A DNA stretch of 64,000 bases, taken from contig BCKQ01000002.1 of the NCBI GenBank assembly GCA_001600695.1, forward strand, positions 1 through 64,000, given 5' to 3'. The position numbers and the translations under genes are program-made. This stretch comes from Ascoidea asiatica (lineage: Eukaryota > Ascomycota > Saccharomycetes > Ascoideales > Ascoideaceae). Each line of letters starts with the position of its first letter. Position 1 is the first letter of the stretch. Shown in pieces: positions 1-11,063 of the stretch. Below the pieces are notes generated by a model. That model saw only the letters and a program-made list of their open reading frames with translations, did not search any database and was not told where the DNA came from.

Positions 1-68
1 CAACTGTCATCCAACATCAACTGTCATCCAACATCAACTGTCATCAAACATCAACTGTCATCCAACAT
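1..68. repeat. 17-bp tandem repeat, four copies, at the window edge
   Basis: Four head-to-tail copies of CAACTGTCATCCAACAT fill bases 1-68; the third copy (35-51) has one C-to-A change. The array may continue to the left of the window. The top strand is C-rich and nearly G-free (six C, one G per unit), which is the strand bias expected of a left-hand telomere, and unit length is in the range of long yeast telomere repeats. It could equally be an interstitial minisatellite. See findings. Confidence 0.95.
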
Positions 69-469
69 AGAATACGACATAAGATACTTACAGACAGTCA
101 CATGCTTTCTCAACCAAAAAACGTATTTACTGGACCGCGCTAAATTTTTTATCATACAGATGTTTCAGTCTTACTAAGCGTGCTTCGCCCGTTCGATGTC
201 TACCTACATAACCTTTTATATTTATAAAAGCTTTTGTTTTCATGTCAACAACCTGCTTCAACTGGTACCCATTTTCAATTCGAACATAATTTTATGAAAA
301 AGGTTTCTTAAAAGAAATTCAATGAAACTGATCAAATTCTATTTTATTAAATATATTTTTTTATTTTTTTATTCATTTCTACTGGTTTATCCTAACAGCT
401 TTTTGGAATATATTTTCTGCTTACTATTATTTTGAATTCTCTTTCATTCAGTATCATTTTTAATAAGAC
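69..469. other. Non-coding spacer upstream of the first MNN1-like gene
   Basis: No credible ORF. The first 200 bases are mixed in composition and the last 180 become very AT-rich with T-runs just before the ATG at 470, as in a yeast promoter. No tRNA or other RNA gene was recognised. Confidence 0.6.
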
Positions 470-3199
470 ATGCCAATTTTAGATACATTTAACCCATATA
501 TTAAGCCTTTGCTTCCAAATTTATCACGAACTTCAAAGAATGTATTTTATTTTTTGCTTATATTACTTTTAATATTGCAATTTATAATATTTTCATCTAT
601 TCAAAGTCAGTCTCGAATCGTCTCATCCAACATTAATATCGAAGGTGATTTGGGAAAAATACATCAGAACAATTTCTTCAATAAACATAAAATCTCACAA
701 AATCTTAAGAAGGCTCAGATTAGTAAAAATTTTAATTCAAATTTTCATTTTAGAGACAAATCTGCTACAAACGTTTTATTAGTAAATGATAAAGATCCTG
801 GCCCAAGTCATTATTCTCATCTAATTAAAAAATATTCATCTTCATTTCCTTCCATTTTTACTTTTCATCAACGTTGTTCTATTTACTTTGATGAATTATA
901 TAACGTTAATTCTGAATGGCATGTTGCAACTTTTCAAAACTATCAGTACAATAAATTTGTCTTTGACCATGATTTTTATATCCAAGAAAAAATTAATCAA
1001 TTGGAAGGACAAAGAAAAAGCGATTTAATTTCAAGTGGAAAATCAGAAGAGGAAGCTAATAATGAGTTCCAAAAGATAACTGATGGAGAGAAGGCTAAAT
1101 TTGAATTGGATTTTCAAAATGAATTAAAATTAGCTTTGGAAACAGAACAGGTCATGATTGATGCAATGTCTCATTTGAGGGTCTTTGGTAAATGCTTCTT
1201 ATCTAATAGCACTCCCATTACTACATCGAATTCTTTGCTTAATAAAGGCAGTGATAGTAACGAGGACTATATCTCAGAATCAAATCTGCTTTCAAATCCC
1301 CACGTTGGTTCAGATTCACACTCTAATCCTAATCTTAACACTATCAATTCAGCTGCAGCTACTAATCCAGAATCCAATTCGGACTCAATTCAGGATTTAT
1401 TCGATTCAAAAGTAATTGCTGAAAAAATCAAAAATTCGTTCAAATATCTTAAATCAAATCCCATATCACTTAAATCTAAAAAGTTAATCAAAAGGAAGGT
1501 TACAAATGATATCAATATGGAAAAGTCTAAGAATTCAAATCAATACGATCAATTAATAGATATCTGTTCAGATACTGAGTATAGATTGTTTCCTTGGATG
1601 ACTAAACGATTACCAGTATATACCAGATGGACAGGAGAAGTGGTCTTGGGCATTCCAAAGATGTCGAGCTATATAAAAGGTGGTTCATCTTATCTTGAAG
1701 ATGATCGAATTATTCCTGAAAATTTGGATTCTTGGGGAATAACGGGTAAAAAGAGAAAAACTAAAGTCGACAATGTTGCTTTTAAGAAACGTAAAAGATC
1801 TAATGATTTTATGAAAGAAGCTGAAGATAATAGCAATAATAAGAATGCGAATAATAATTTTAATGATAATGTTAATAATAATATGAAGAAAAAGTCTCCA
1901 AGAAAAAACTGTTTCCTTAATAAGTTTAAAAACAGCTTGAATGGGAAGGGAATAGCCATTTCTGCCTCAGATGAATTTTATGAAGATTTGGTTGGCTTTA
2001 TAAGGCTTTTAAGAGCTCTTGATAACGAATTGCCAATTCAAATCATTCATAAAGGTGACTTATCACCTCAGTCTCAAAGAAAATTAGTAAAAATTGCTAG
2101 AAATCCAATGAAGCTCCCAAAAGAATATTTTCAAAAGGTATCAAGCTATGTTCCAACAAGATTTCCCAAACAAGAGTTATGGTTTGCTAATGTTAAGGAT
2201 TGTATAAGAGATGACTATAAAATGTACTTTTATAAATATGCTAATAAACTTTTAGCCTATTTGTTTTCTTCTTTTGATGAATTATTACTCATGGACACAG
2301 ACACTATTCCTTTGATCAAACCCTCGGACTTTTTCAATTTAACACCTTACAAGAATTCAAATACGTTGTTTTTCAAGGATAGATCCAACTGGGAATGGAT
2401 TTCTTCTCATGATGCTAAATATTTCACTAAGTTGATGCCAACTCAATTTGATGAAATTATGTTTGATATTCCAAAATCTACTTCTAAAACTTTGAAAAAT
2501 CATTATTTAGGAGGTCACTTTAAACATTTTATGGAAGCCGGAATCGTAGGAATAAAGAAATCTGAATATTTTATTGGGATCTTAACAACGATTCAAATGC
2601 AATTTTGGATGCCTGTTTATACCAGAATTTGGGGTGAAAAGGAACTATTTTGGATGGGCCAATCCATATCGGGTAATGAAAATTATCAATTTAATCAGCA
2701 TTCGGTTGTGTCAGTAGGTGAGTTAACTCCAATGTTTCAACGGCCAGAAGGAACTATAGCTCATGAATTGTGCTCAACACATCCAGGCCATCTTTCAGGC
2801 GATGATAATTTTACTTTACTTTGGATTAATTCTGGTTTTAAGACATGTAAAAAAGATGAAGCGTTCGAGAGAGATAGTGAAAGTGATAGATATGGCAAAG
2901 TTTACACCAAAGAACAGTTAAAACAACATTATCTTTCACCTCTTAGAATAAACGCGGCCCTAGAGCCTCCAGATGGTCAATTCAGTATTCCAAATCAAAT
3001 AAATGAACCTGCCATGGGATGGATGATGACTATGGAATGTGAAAATTATCTTTGGTGTGCATATGATATAATAGGAGCCAGCAAAGCAAAACAAGATAGA
3101 GGTTTTTATGTTGAGTATGATAAAATCACAGAACAGAGATATGATTATTACGGATATTTATGGATGGGTATCGATTTGGAAGATTTTACTGACTTTTAG
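470..3199 (+). CDS. MNN1-like alpha-1,3-mannosyltransferase, paralog 1
   Basis: A 909-residue type II Golgi membrane protein predicted to add terminal mannose from GDP-mannose to glycoprotein glycans (Mannosyl_trans3/MNN1 family). A short cytosolic tail is followed by one membrane segment at about 25-42, a Ser/Asn-rich stem, and the catalytic domain from about 480. The metal/nucleotide-binding DXD motif reads LMDTDT with aspartates 609 and 611. Family landmarks are present: a 'WGEKELFW' segment, the 'CSTHPGH' block, 'LLWINSGFK' and a C-terminal 'YLWCAYD' block. Between the stem and the catalytic domain lies a low-complexity Asn/Lys insertion (about 425-480) missing in paralogs 3 and 4. The start is the ATG at 470; no intron. 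Three paralogs follow on the same strand at 21.7, 29.0 and 34.9 kb. The assignment to the family is firm; linkage specificity is inferred. Confidence 0.93.
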   Translation: MPILDTFNPYIKPLLPNLSRTSKNVFYFLLILLLILQFIIFSSIQSQSRIVSSNINIEGDLGKIHQNNFFNKHKISQNLKKAQISKNFNSNFHFRDKSATNVLLVNDKDPGPSHYSHLIKKYSSSFPSIFTFHQRCSIYFDELYNVNSEWHVATFQNYQYNKFVFDHDFYIQEKINQLEGQRKSDLISSGKSEEEANNEFQKITDGEKAKFELDFQNELKLALETEQVMIDAMSHLRVFGKCFLSNSTPITTSNSLLNKGSDSNEDYISESNLLSNPHVGSDSHSNPNLNTINSAAATNPESNSDSIQDLFDSKVIAEKIKNSFKYLKSNPISLKSKKLIKRKVTNDINMEKSKNSNQYDQLIDICSDTEYRLFPWMTKRLPVYTRWTGEVVLGIPKMSSYIKGGSSYLEDDRIIPENLDSWGITGKKRKTKVDNVAFKKRKRSNDFMKEAEDNSNNKNANNNFNDNVNNNMKKKSPRKNCFLNKFKNSLNGKGIAISASDEFYEDLVGFIRLLRALDNELPIQIIHKGDLSPQSQRKLVKIARNPMKLPKEYFQKVSSYVPTRFPKQELWFANVKDCIRDDYKMYFYKYANKLLAYLFSSFDELLLMDTDTIPLIKPSDFFNLTPYKNSNTLFFKDRSNWEWISSHDAKYFTKLMPTQFDEIMFDIPKSTSKTLKNHYLGGHFKHFMEAGIVGIKKSEYFIGILTTIQMQFWMPVYTRIWGEKELFWMGQSISGNENYQFNQHSVVSVGELTPMFQRPEGTIAHELCSTHPGHLSGDDNFTLLWINSGFKTCKKDEAFERDSESDRYGKVYTKEQLKQHYLSPLRINAALEPPDGQFSIPNQINEPAMGWMMTMECENYLWCAYDIIGASKAKQDRGFYVEYDKITEQRYDYYGYLWMGIDLEDFTDF

Positions 3200-3524
3200 A
3201 ACCAATAAATATATATATCATCGATTTTCTTGCTGTATATCCTATATTTTAACCTGTTTTCACTGATAGTGAAAATATTCTATTATATTTCATTTAGTTC
3301 TTGTTTACTAAAATTACGAGTTTGTCTCAATGAATATAGGCTCGTTTTTGTTAGATTTTTTGTCAAATTTTATAACGTAAAAGAATTTTTTATAGTAAAA
3401 AAAATGGAGTCATATACCAAAACACTTCAAGGTTCGACCGCGTTTTAATAAAATGTAAATGATCTTATATGATAGAGTTGCTTCTATTCAAAAATTTAAA
3501 ATTCTTTTTATTTGAGAAGATAAA

Positions 3525-4799
3525 CTACTCACTGAACTTTGATTGTAGCTCCAAAGCTCTCAACAAAACCTGTTCTATTGTTAGTCTTGAATTAGGATCC
3601 ACAATAATGCATTCGCTTATTAGATTCTTAATTTCGTTGGAATAAAAGGTTTCCTTTGGAAAGGAAAAACTACCCGAACTGATAGCCAAACTGATACTAG
3701 CACCGGATTCTGCTTCTTCTCTTTCAAAGGGAGAACAGCCGTATAATAAGGCATAAACTGTGCATCCCAAAGACCAAATATCTATCTTCTCATCTATTTG
3801 ACTATTAGTTGTTACATCTAATAGTTCAGGAGCTCGATAAGGCAAAGTACAGTGTTCGGCCGCTAACTCTTGTAATTGTAGTGCTTGAGATCTTGTTTTA
3901 AGGTGAATTCTAGCTTTAGCACAGGATCCTAAATCACATAAAACGGGAAGCCCTTCATTAGAAATCATAATATTAGCTGGCTTAATATCCCTGTGGGCAT
4001 AAGGGACAATTTGATCCTCGTCAAGGTCTGACTCTATTGAAACTGGTAAAGTATTAAGAGAAATATCATTTGCACTGTTTAAGCTCTGCTGAAAATCGGA
4101 ATTAGTTGAGGTTTCACCTGTACTTAGCAAAATAGCACCAGGAAACTGCTGGCTTGTAGCCATACTATTATCATCTTCTTCCTCTTCATCTAGAAGAATT
4201 TCATTCTCATTATTGTTATCACTGTCGTATAAGGGATTAACCTGTCTATTTAGAGATGTAGGCATACCATTATGCACATAATTTCTATCGGTATTTCCAA
4301 TAATTTCATTTAGATTTATTTTTCTTTTTCTACTTTCCATAGAAGATTGTAAAGAATGTCTATGCATTACTTGAAGTCCTCGACAAATTCCAATAATAAA
4401 CCTTATAACCTTAATTTCCTCCATTTTTTTGTTATTCATCACATTATCGTTTATCATATCTTGTAGAGATCCTTTTTCAAAAAATGGTAATAAAATGTAC
4501 ACTAATTTTTCTCCACTTTGTTGCTCAATACTATAATCTATAGCCTTCATGATATAAGGACTTTGAAACTCATTATAACTATTTATCTCGTTAATAGCAT
4601 TTCTAATAGATTCAGAGCCATTTGGACATTTAATTTTTTTTAATGCGTATTTACCACTATTATTTGCCTCAACAAGGTAAACATAGGAAAAACCTCCTTC
4701 TCCTAATAGTTTTAAAATTTTGAATTTTGAGTCATTAATTTTTATGATTGGCTTTGAAAAGCACAACGGAAAGCAAAAATATGAACAAAAGTTTTCCAT
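3525..4799 (-). CDS. ENV7: NAK-family Ser/Thr protein kinase, ENV7/STK16 ortholog
   Basis: A 424-residue kinase starting at the ATG at 4799. Env7 is a palmitoylated vacuole-membrane kinase that regulates membrane fusion; human STK16 is its relative. The N-terminus carries cysteines 5, 9 and 13 among hydrophobic residues, matching the known lipid-anchor site. The glycine loop GEGGFSYV is at 33-40, the VAIK-type lysine at 54, the catalytic HRDIKPAN at 269-276, and DLGS instead of DFG at 289-292, which is characteristic of the STK16 branch. 'HCTLPYRAPELLD' is the activation/P+1 segment. An acidic insert of about 115 residues separates helix E from the HRD loop. It shares a 335-bp divergent promoter with RVB2, the same arrangement as YPL236C/YPL235W in S. 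cerevisiae. Confidence 0.9.
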   Translation of the reverse strand: MENFCSYFCFPLCFSKPIIKINDSKFKILKLLGEGGFSYVYLVEANNSGKYALKKIKCPNGSESIRNAINEINSYNEFQSPYIMKAIDYSIEQQSGEKLVYILLPFFEKGSLQDMINDNVMNNKKMEEIKVIRFIIGICRGLQVMHRHSLQSSMESRKRKINLNEIIGNTDRNYVHNGMPTSLNRQVNPLYDSDNNNENEILLDEEEEDDNSMATSQQFPGAILLSTGETSTNSDFQQSLNSANDISLNTLPVSIESDLDEDQIVPYAHRDIKPANIMISNEGLPVLCDLGSCAKARIHLKTRSQALQLQELAAEHCTLPYRAPELLDVTTNSQIDEKIDIWSLGCTVYALLYGCSPFEREEAESGASISLAISSGSFSFPKETFYSNEIKNLISECIIVDPNSRLTIEQVLLRALELQSKFSE

Positions 4800-5134
4800 T
4801 CTATTCAACCAATTATCCCAGATTGTTTAAAACACTAAATTTGGTTTTTGTTTGAAATGGTTGTCTCTGAGGATAAGTTATAAATTGATCTTTGTAAATA
4901 TAAATCATTTTACTGTGTTCAGGTTACGTTGCAGCGGGTAACGTTAAGTTTTAGTATCTTTCTAATCTTCGCCATATCAGACGTACCGTATCACATGACA
5001 GTCTATTTTTCTAATGTTAACTATTTTCAATATTTTCTTTAAAAATTAAATTTAGAAATGATGAAAATTTATTCAAATTGCTTTAAAAAACCTATTTTCC
5101 TTTAAACTCATATAATCAAAAAGTGTGAATCAGT
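4800..5134. promoter_or_regulatory. Divergent promoter between ENV7 and RVB2
   Basis: Intergenic 335 bp feeding two divergent genes. A short less AT-rich core lies at about 4920-5005 (including TAACGTTA and a TCACATGAC stretch) and is flanked by A/T-rich sequence. No transcription factor site can be assigned with confidence. Confidence 0.5.
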
Positions 5135-6706
<1,572 letters not shown>

Positions 6707-6842
6707 AGTGGGAAACCTTTTAAATTAATTGTTCAATTGTTTTAATAAACGTTATGTAATATATTAATCATTTTATGTCTCTAATTTGTCGTAATTACAA
6801 TAAACTATATCAGCAAAATTTAATACAAAGTTAGCTAATATT

Positions 6843-7505
6843 TCAGCCACTTCCCTTGGTGTTTAAAATTAAGGCTACAATCATCCCATATAAGCCCAAA
6901 ACTTCGCTGAAGATCAAAATCAAAACAATACCAACAAATAATCTCGGTTGATGCATAAATCTTCTAACACCTTCATCACCAACAATTCCAATAGCATATC
7001 CACTGGCTAGACATGAAAAACCAACAGATAAACCACAAGTTAAATGCATGAATCCATTAAAAAGTGAATAATTTTCAGTTGGAGATAAATTCCCTGCTAT
7101 TAAAACAGCAACAACTAATCCATAGACGGAAAGAATACCTGACATTACGACTGGTATTAAAGATTTCATTATAATTTCAGGTTTGAATGTTGATATACCT
7201 GCAATACCAATTCCAGATTTTGCAGTACCGATTGCTGCACCTGCACAACTTAGAACCATTGCAGCACAACAACTGAAAAATAATTAATTTGAAAAACAAC
7301 TTAAGTTAATATAAGTACTATAGGAAAGGATAAAATTATCTGATAAATACATACCCTGCAAAACCAAAAAATGGAGCAAATGCTGGAGCAAACTCTTTAC
7401 CAAGATCAGACCTTATTTTTATGTTAGTAAGTCAAAAAAAGATTCTTAAAGATAATTGAAAATAACCGAAAAAAATGAACCAAAAATAAAAGTTAAAGCT
7501 TACAT
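6843..7505 (-). CDS. VMA11: V-ATPase proteolipid subunit c' with a split start codon
   Basis: Subunit c' of the membrane V0 ring, needed for proton pumping by the vacuolar ATPase. Three exons on the minus strand: AT at 7505-7504; 7411-7355; 7272-6843. Intron 1 (7503-7412) has donor GTAAGC and a perfect TACTAAC 14 bases before AAG; intron 2 (7354-7273) has donor GTATGT, branch-like TATTAAC and CAG. Joined, the frame reads [20 protein letters not shown] and continues in frame, giving 162 residues against about 164 in S. cerevisiae. Residues such as 'MVLSC', 'KSGIGIAGI', 'TFKPE' and 'NLSPTE' identify c' (Vma11) rather than c (Vma3). The essential membrane glutamate is E143 in 'FSEVLGLYG'. The initiator ATG exists only after splicing (AT|G). 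Confidence 0.93.
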
Positions 7506-7935
7506 ATTAAACTGTGAAAAGAAATGAATTTTACTCAAAATTTAAAAAACTTTAATGGTTGTGAATTAGTTAAGTATTAAATTTGAAAACATATTCCTAT
7601 TTGTTTAATGTTGTATAAACTCGAATTCAATCAACTCATCCAAAAGTATTAATGTCTTACCGTTCCGATTGTGGATTTTCAAAGAAAAAAATCCGGTAGT
7701 TGGAACTTGTAAGATCACGTTTTAAATGCGGAAATCAGTCTCTGTCGATTTCTGTTGTTTCAAACAAACAAACTTTTATCTTTGTTTACAAAACTTATTT
7801 GCAAAGTTACAACTTCAATTAAAAATAATGATTGTAGCAAACTCTTATTTTTGATTTCCTCAATTGTATGTGTTTCTCAAGCTTGTTTGAAAGAAACTAA
7901 ACTCAAACATTGATGAAACAAATAAGTTGTTGAAG
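7506..7935. promoter_or_regulatory. Divergent promoter between VMA11 and NSL1
   Basis: 430 bp of AT-rich sequence between the two divergent start sites. Nothing beyond A/T tracts and a T-rich stretch before each gene is recognisable. Confidence 0.4.
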
Positions 7936-8637
7936 ATGAATTCAAATTTTGAAAAAATTCATTTACAAAAATCCGATGTTCGATACTTATATCAACAGAT
8001 ACATCAAGCTGCTCTCGATAAACTAAATCTTCATCTTCCTTCCGATAGTCAGCAATTATCCAATGATATAAATGAGGATCCAATAAGAAATAATGTTAAG
8101 CTACTTGTTGATCAATTCATTTTTGATTCTTTAGAGCTTTCCAAATTTTCATGTATTGTTGATGACAAAGAGTTTTTGACTAAAGATGATGGTTTTTTGG
8201 AAGATTTAATTGTTGATAAAGAAAAGAAGGAAGAAATTGAACCTTTTGATTTCAATCTCAATAATAGACTAAGAAAAGCGTATAAAAGTGTTGAGGATGA
8301 AACAATTAAAGTCACTAAAATGAGAAGATTAATTCCCTCTAATGGAACCAAAAACTTTCATGCTTCTTTTCAAGAAAACCTAAAAGAGTTAGATGATTCT
8401 ATTCTTAAATTGGAAGAATACGAAAAAGAGTATACTGAAAATGATTTGTTGATACTAACATCACATGTACATCCTTTGGAACCCTGCGAATCTGAGAATC
8501 GTAAAGAGGTCTTGGAAGAATTTAAAGATATGATCGTTCAACTTGAAGTAATAAAAGATGGTGTTACTAAAAGAAAACAGGAAATACAAAAACTTCAAAC
8601 CCTAACAAGCTTTTCAGAGTCCCGAAAATACTCTTGA
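7936..8637 (+). CDS. NSL1: Kinetochore MIND complex subunit Nsl1/Mis14
   Basis: A 233-residue protein starting at the ATG at 7936. Nsl1 is a subunit of the Mtw1/MIND complex linking inner and outer kinetochore. The N-terminus fits the Mis14/Nsl1 family pattern: 'DVRYLYQQIHQAALDKLNLHLP', written here as DVRYLYQQI followed by HQAALDKLNLHLP, then 'DPIRNNVKLLVDQFI'. The second half is highly charged and coiled-coil-like (about 145-225), as expected of a rod-shaped MIND subunit. The sequence match alone would be moderate, but in S. cerevisiae NSL1 (YPL233W) is also the divergent neighbour of VMA11 (YPL234C), with the same strands. No intron. Confidence 0.85.
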   Translation: MNSNFEKIHLQKSDVRYLYQQIHQAALDKLNLHLPSDSQQLSNDINEDPIRNNVKLLVDQFIFDSLELSKFSCIVDDKEFLTKDDGFLEDLIVDKEKKEEIEPFDFNLNNRLRKAYKSVEDETIKVTKMRRLIPSNGTKNFHASFQENLKELDDSILKLEEYEKEYTENDLLILTSHVHPLEPCESENRKEVLEEFKDMIVQLEVIKDGVTKRKQEIQKLQTLTSFSESRKYS

Positions 8638-9021
8638 ACTATTGTAATTTTCAAATGTTCAGAATTTGGAATGCCATGCATGTTTGTAAACTTAATTACC
8701 TTTGCATTGGGTTTTCAAAATATTTTACTATATCTTAGTTTTTTTTACTATCAGAAATTGAGGTGTCTCCTAAGCCAAAAAATTGAAAGATTATTACTTA
8801 TAGCTTGCCGATTTTCAAAAAATAACTTAGTTCAATTTATTAAAAGTAAATATACACTTGATTATAATATGGCTTTAATGAGTAATATCATTGAAGTGGT
8901 ATAGGCAACTGTAACTTTTCTAACATTGATCTCGATGCTTTTTTTTAACCTTTTATACATGATTTAGTTTCTTTTTATTTATGTAATATATGAATCTAAA
9001 AATCAATATATATATAGTATG
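8638..9021. other. Convergent spacer between NSL1 and the WD40 gene
   Basis: 384 bp of 3'-to-3' spacer. A short open frame at about 8671-8904 has no ATG-supported or family-like content. The end is A/T-rich with TATATA elements likely used for 3'-end formation on both strands. Confidence 0.5.
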
Positions 9022-10320
9022 TTAACCAACAGACACTCCTTGGAACCCTTTTCCACACACTACTCCAAACCAAGTTCCGTCAGTATTCCATGTAATATTA
9101 TTGGTTTCACTTATATCATTATACGAAAAGGATGGGCATGTAATTAAGTTTGAATTAACAGTGTTAGGCGCCCCATTAACAATTTTGGTTTGAGATTGAT
9201 GTTTAAAATGTTTGCTTCTAAATAAAGAAGTATCACCTCTAGATAAGTCCCATAGAAAAGTTTGACAATCATCAGAGCCACTCAAAAGTATTTGTTTATT
9301 AGGATTCCATTTGATTGAATTAACAGCTGCAGAATGGCCTTCCAAAGTTAGAAATGGAGTACCAGGATATCTCGTATCCAAAATTAAAATTGAGCTGGAA
9401 TTGGCAGGTATCGTTGCAATAATATTTGAATCTATATTACTAGTAGCTAATCGTACTAAAGATGTATTAGATTCTTGTGAATGTTCTAATTGATTTTCTG
9501 ATTTAGAACAAGTTTGCATTGGCTCATAAATGATTGTTGAATGTTCTAAAGATCTTAAATCAAATATTCTCATTGAACCATCATTTCCAACAGAAGCAAA
9601 AATATCCTTTGAACCAGTAATAAACTGAACATCAAAAACTTCACTATCATGAGCAATTAATTGAGTTTTCGCTATACCATTACATAAATCCCAAACCGTG
9701 CATGTTGTATCAATACTTGAAGTAATTATGATATTTGGATCAACTTTATTCCAATCCAATGAAGTCAATGGAGCAAGACTATTTATATCAATTGTAGTTT
9801 GAGAAGATCTGGGTAAAGTTAACAGGTCCTTTAGAACATAATTATTTGTAGCATAATCATCAATTACTTCCCATATCCGAAGGCAATTTCCACTAGTAGC
9901 AAATCTTTCAACTAAAATATTATTTGAATTATTATTTCCTACACAATTTGTATTCAACTTAATTGCCGGATCCCATTGAATGTTTGTTACAGGATAATTA
10001 ATTTTCGCTTCACAAACATTTTGAAAATCAAAACCAAGCGTGTCATCTATTTTATTTGTTTCATTCCAGCAAAACTTTTTTAAGTCATTATTGTTGCTAT
10101 TATCAATTTCTGTTTTTCTCAAGGAATGAATAACTTGCAATTTATTTGAAGAATCCTCGCACAAGGTGGATAAAGCTATAGTTTCAGAAGAGTTTGACCG
10201 CCCCCAATCGCATGCATATAGAGGCCAATGAGTTTCATAATAAGTGGATTTTATAGCAGGTTTATCGAAAAATTGAGATGGAATTGAAGGTCCTACTGAA
10301 GAAGGAGTGTAAAAGGGCAT
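9022..10320 (-). CDS. WD40 protein of the DCAF7/AN11/TTG1 family (YPL247C-like)
   Basis: A 432-residue beta-propeller protein. Several segments match DCAF7 closely: 'PLTSLDWNKVDP', 'SSIDTTCTVWDL', 'TQLIAHDSEVFDV', 'DIFASVGNDGSMRIFDLR' and 'LEHSTIIYE'. S. cerevisiae YPL247C is the yeast member; plant TTG1 and human DCAF7 act as scaffolds for kinases and transcription factors, and the yeast role is poorly defined. The region from about 265 to 285 has a Ser/Glu-rich insertion between propeller blades, and the last blade has an Asn/Ser-rich insertion. ATG at 10320; no intron. It is another gene of the chromosome XVI left-arm neighbourhood, although not adjacent to NSL1 in S. cerevisiae. Confidence 0.87.
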   Translation of the reverse strand: MPFYTPSSVGPSIPSQFFDKPAIKSTYYETHWPLYACDWGRSNSSETIALSTLCEDSSNKLQVIHSLRKTEIDNSNNNDLKKFCWNETNKIDDTLGFDFQNVCEAKINYPVTNIQWDPAIKLNTNCVGNNNSNNILVERFATSGNCLRIWEVIDDYATNNYVLKDLLTLPRSSQTTIDINSLAPLTSLDWNKVDPNIIITSSIDTTCTVWDLCNGIAKTQLIAHDSEVFDVQFITGSKDIFASVGNDGSMRIFDLRSLEHSTIIYEPMQTCSKSENQLEHSQESNTSLVRLATSNIDSNIIATIPANSSSILILDTRYPGTPFLTLEGHSAAVNSIKWNPNKQILLSGSDDCQTFLWDLSRGDTSLFRSKHFKHQSQTKIVNGAPNTVNSNLITCPSFSYNDISETNNITWNTDGTWFGVVCGKGFQGVSVG

Positions 10321-11063
10321 TTTAAAAATGAATATGGAGATTATTATGCTTCAGGATATGGTGAGGAGATTGCTAAACTTTATTAATCGAATTATAGAGC
10401 AAAGAGAACTTTCTCATACTGTAAATGAAGTGAGTAATTTAATACAATCAAATTTAATTTGATATAATTTGATATAACTCAAAACTTCATCAAACTTTCA
10501 ATTTCACTGTTCCTTTGAATCACTTATAATTGTCAACTATACTAACGCTAGAGTAAAGTTAGTGTTGGTATTATAGTATGAGTATCCATTACCACAGCAG
10601 TCTTTACAGAAGGAGACCCTCGGATTATTCCGGATTGGCCGAATGAAATGTTTCCTAAAGCGCAATTTAAATAAATAAGTGCTAAATGTATATCCGTGTC
10701 GCGGAGACTCAGGAAATTGCATCCTCCACGACTGACATGCAGAATACTCAAAAAGAACTAAAATGCCAAAAAACACAAAATTACTAAAATGCCAAAAGCA
10801 ACCGAAGTTAGCCTGCAATAATAACCATTATAACCAATTATAATTAGAAAATCCAATTTATCAGATCCACTTAACCCAAATACAAGGGTACTTCTAAAAC
10901 TGCAATACGGTTTTTGTTTTCAATATAAGTTTGTTAATATTCAAAATAGTATTATATTTCCTCAGTTATTCATAATTCCTTTTTATTTTTGTTTTAGTTA
11001 AACTTTAAAGATTCTTTTTGTTTTTAAAAGCAATATTTCAATCAATAAAACTTGTATCAAAAG
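10321..11063. promoter_or_regulatory. Divergent spacer between the WD40 gene and the E2 gene
   Basis: 743 bp. The middle part (about 10540-10760) is less AT-rich than its surroundings and contains open frames on the minus strand, but these lack homology or supporting context. The right part before the ATG at 11064 is AT-rich. No RNA gene is recognised. Confidence 0.45.
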
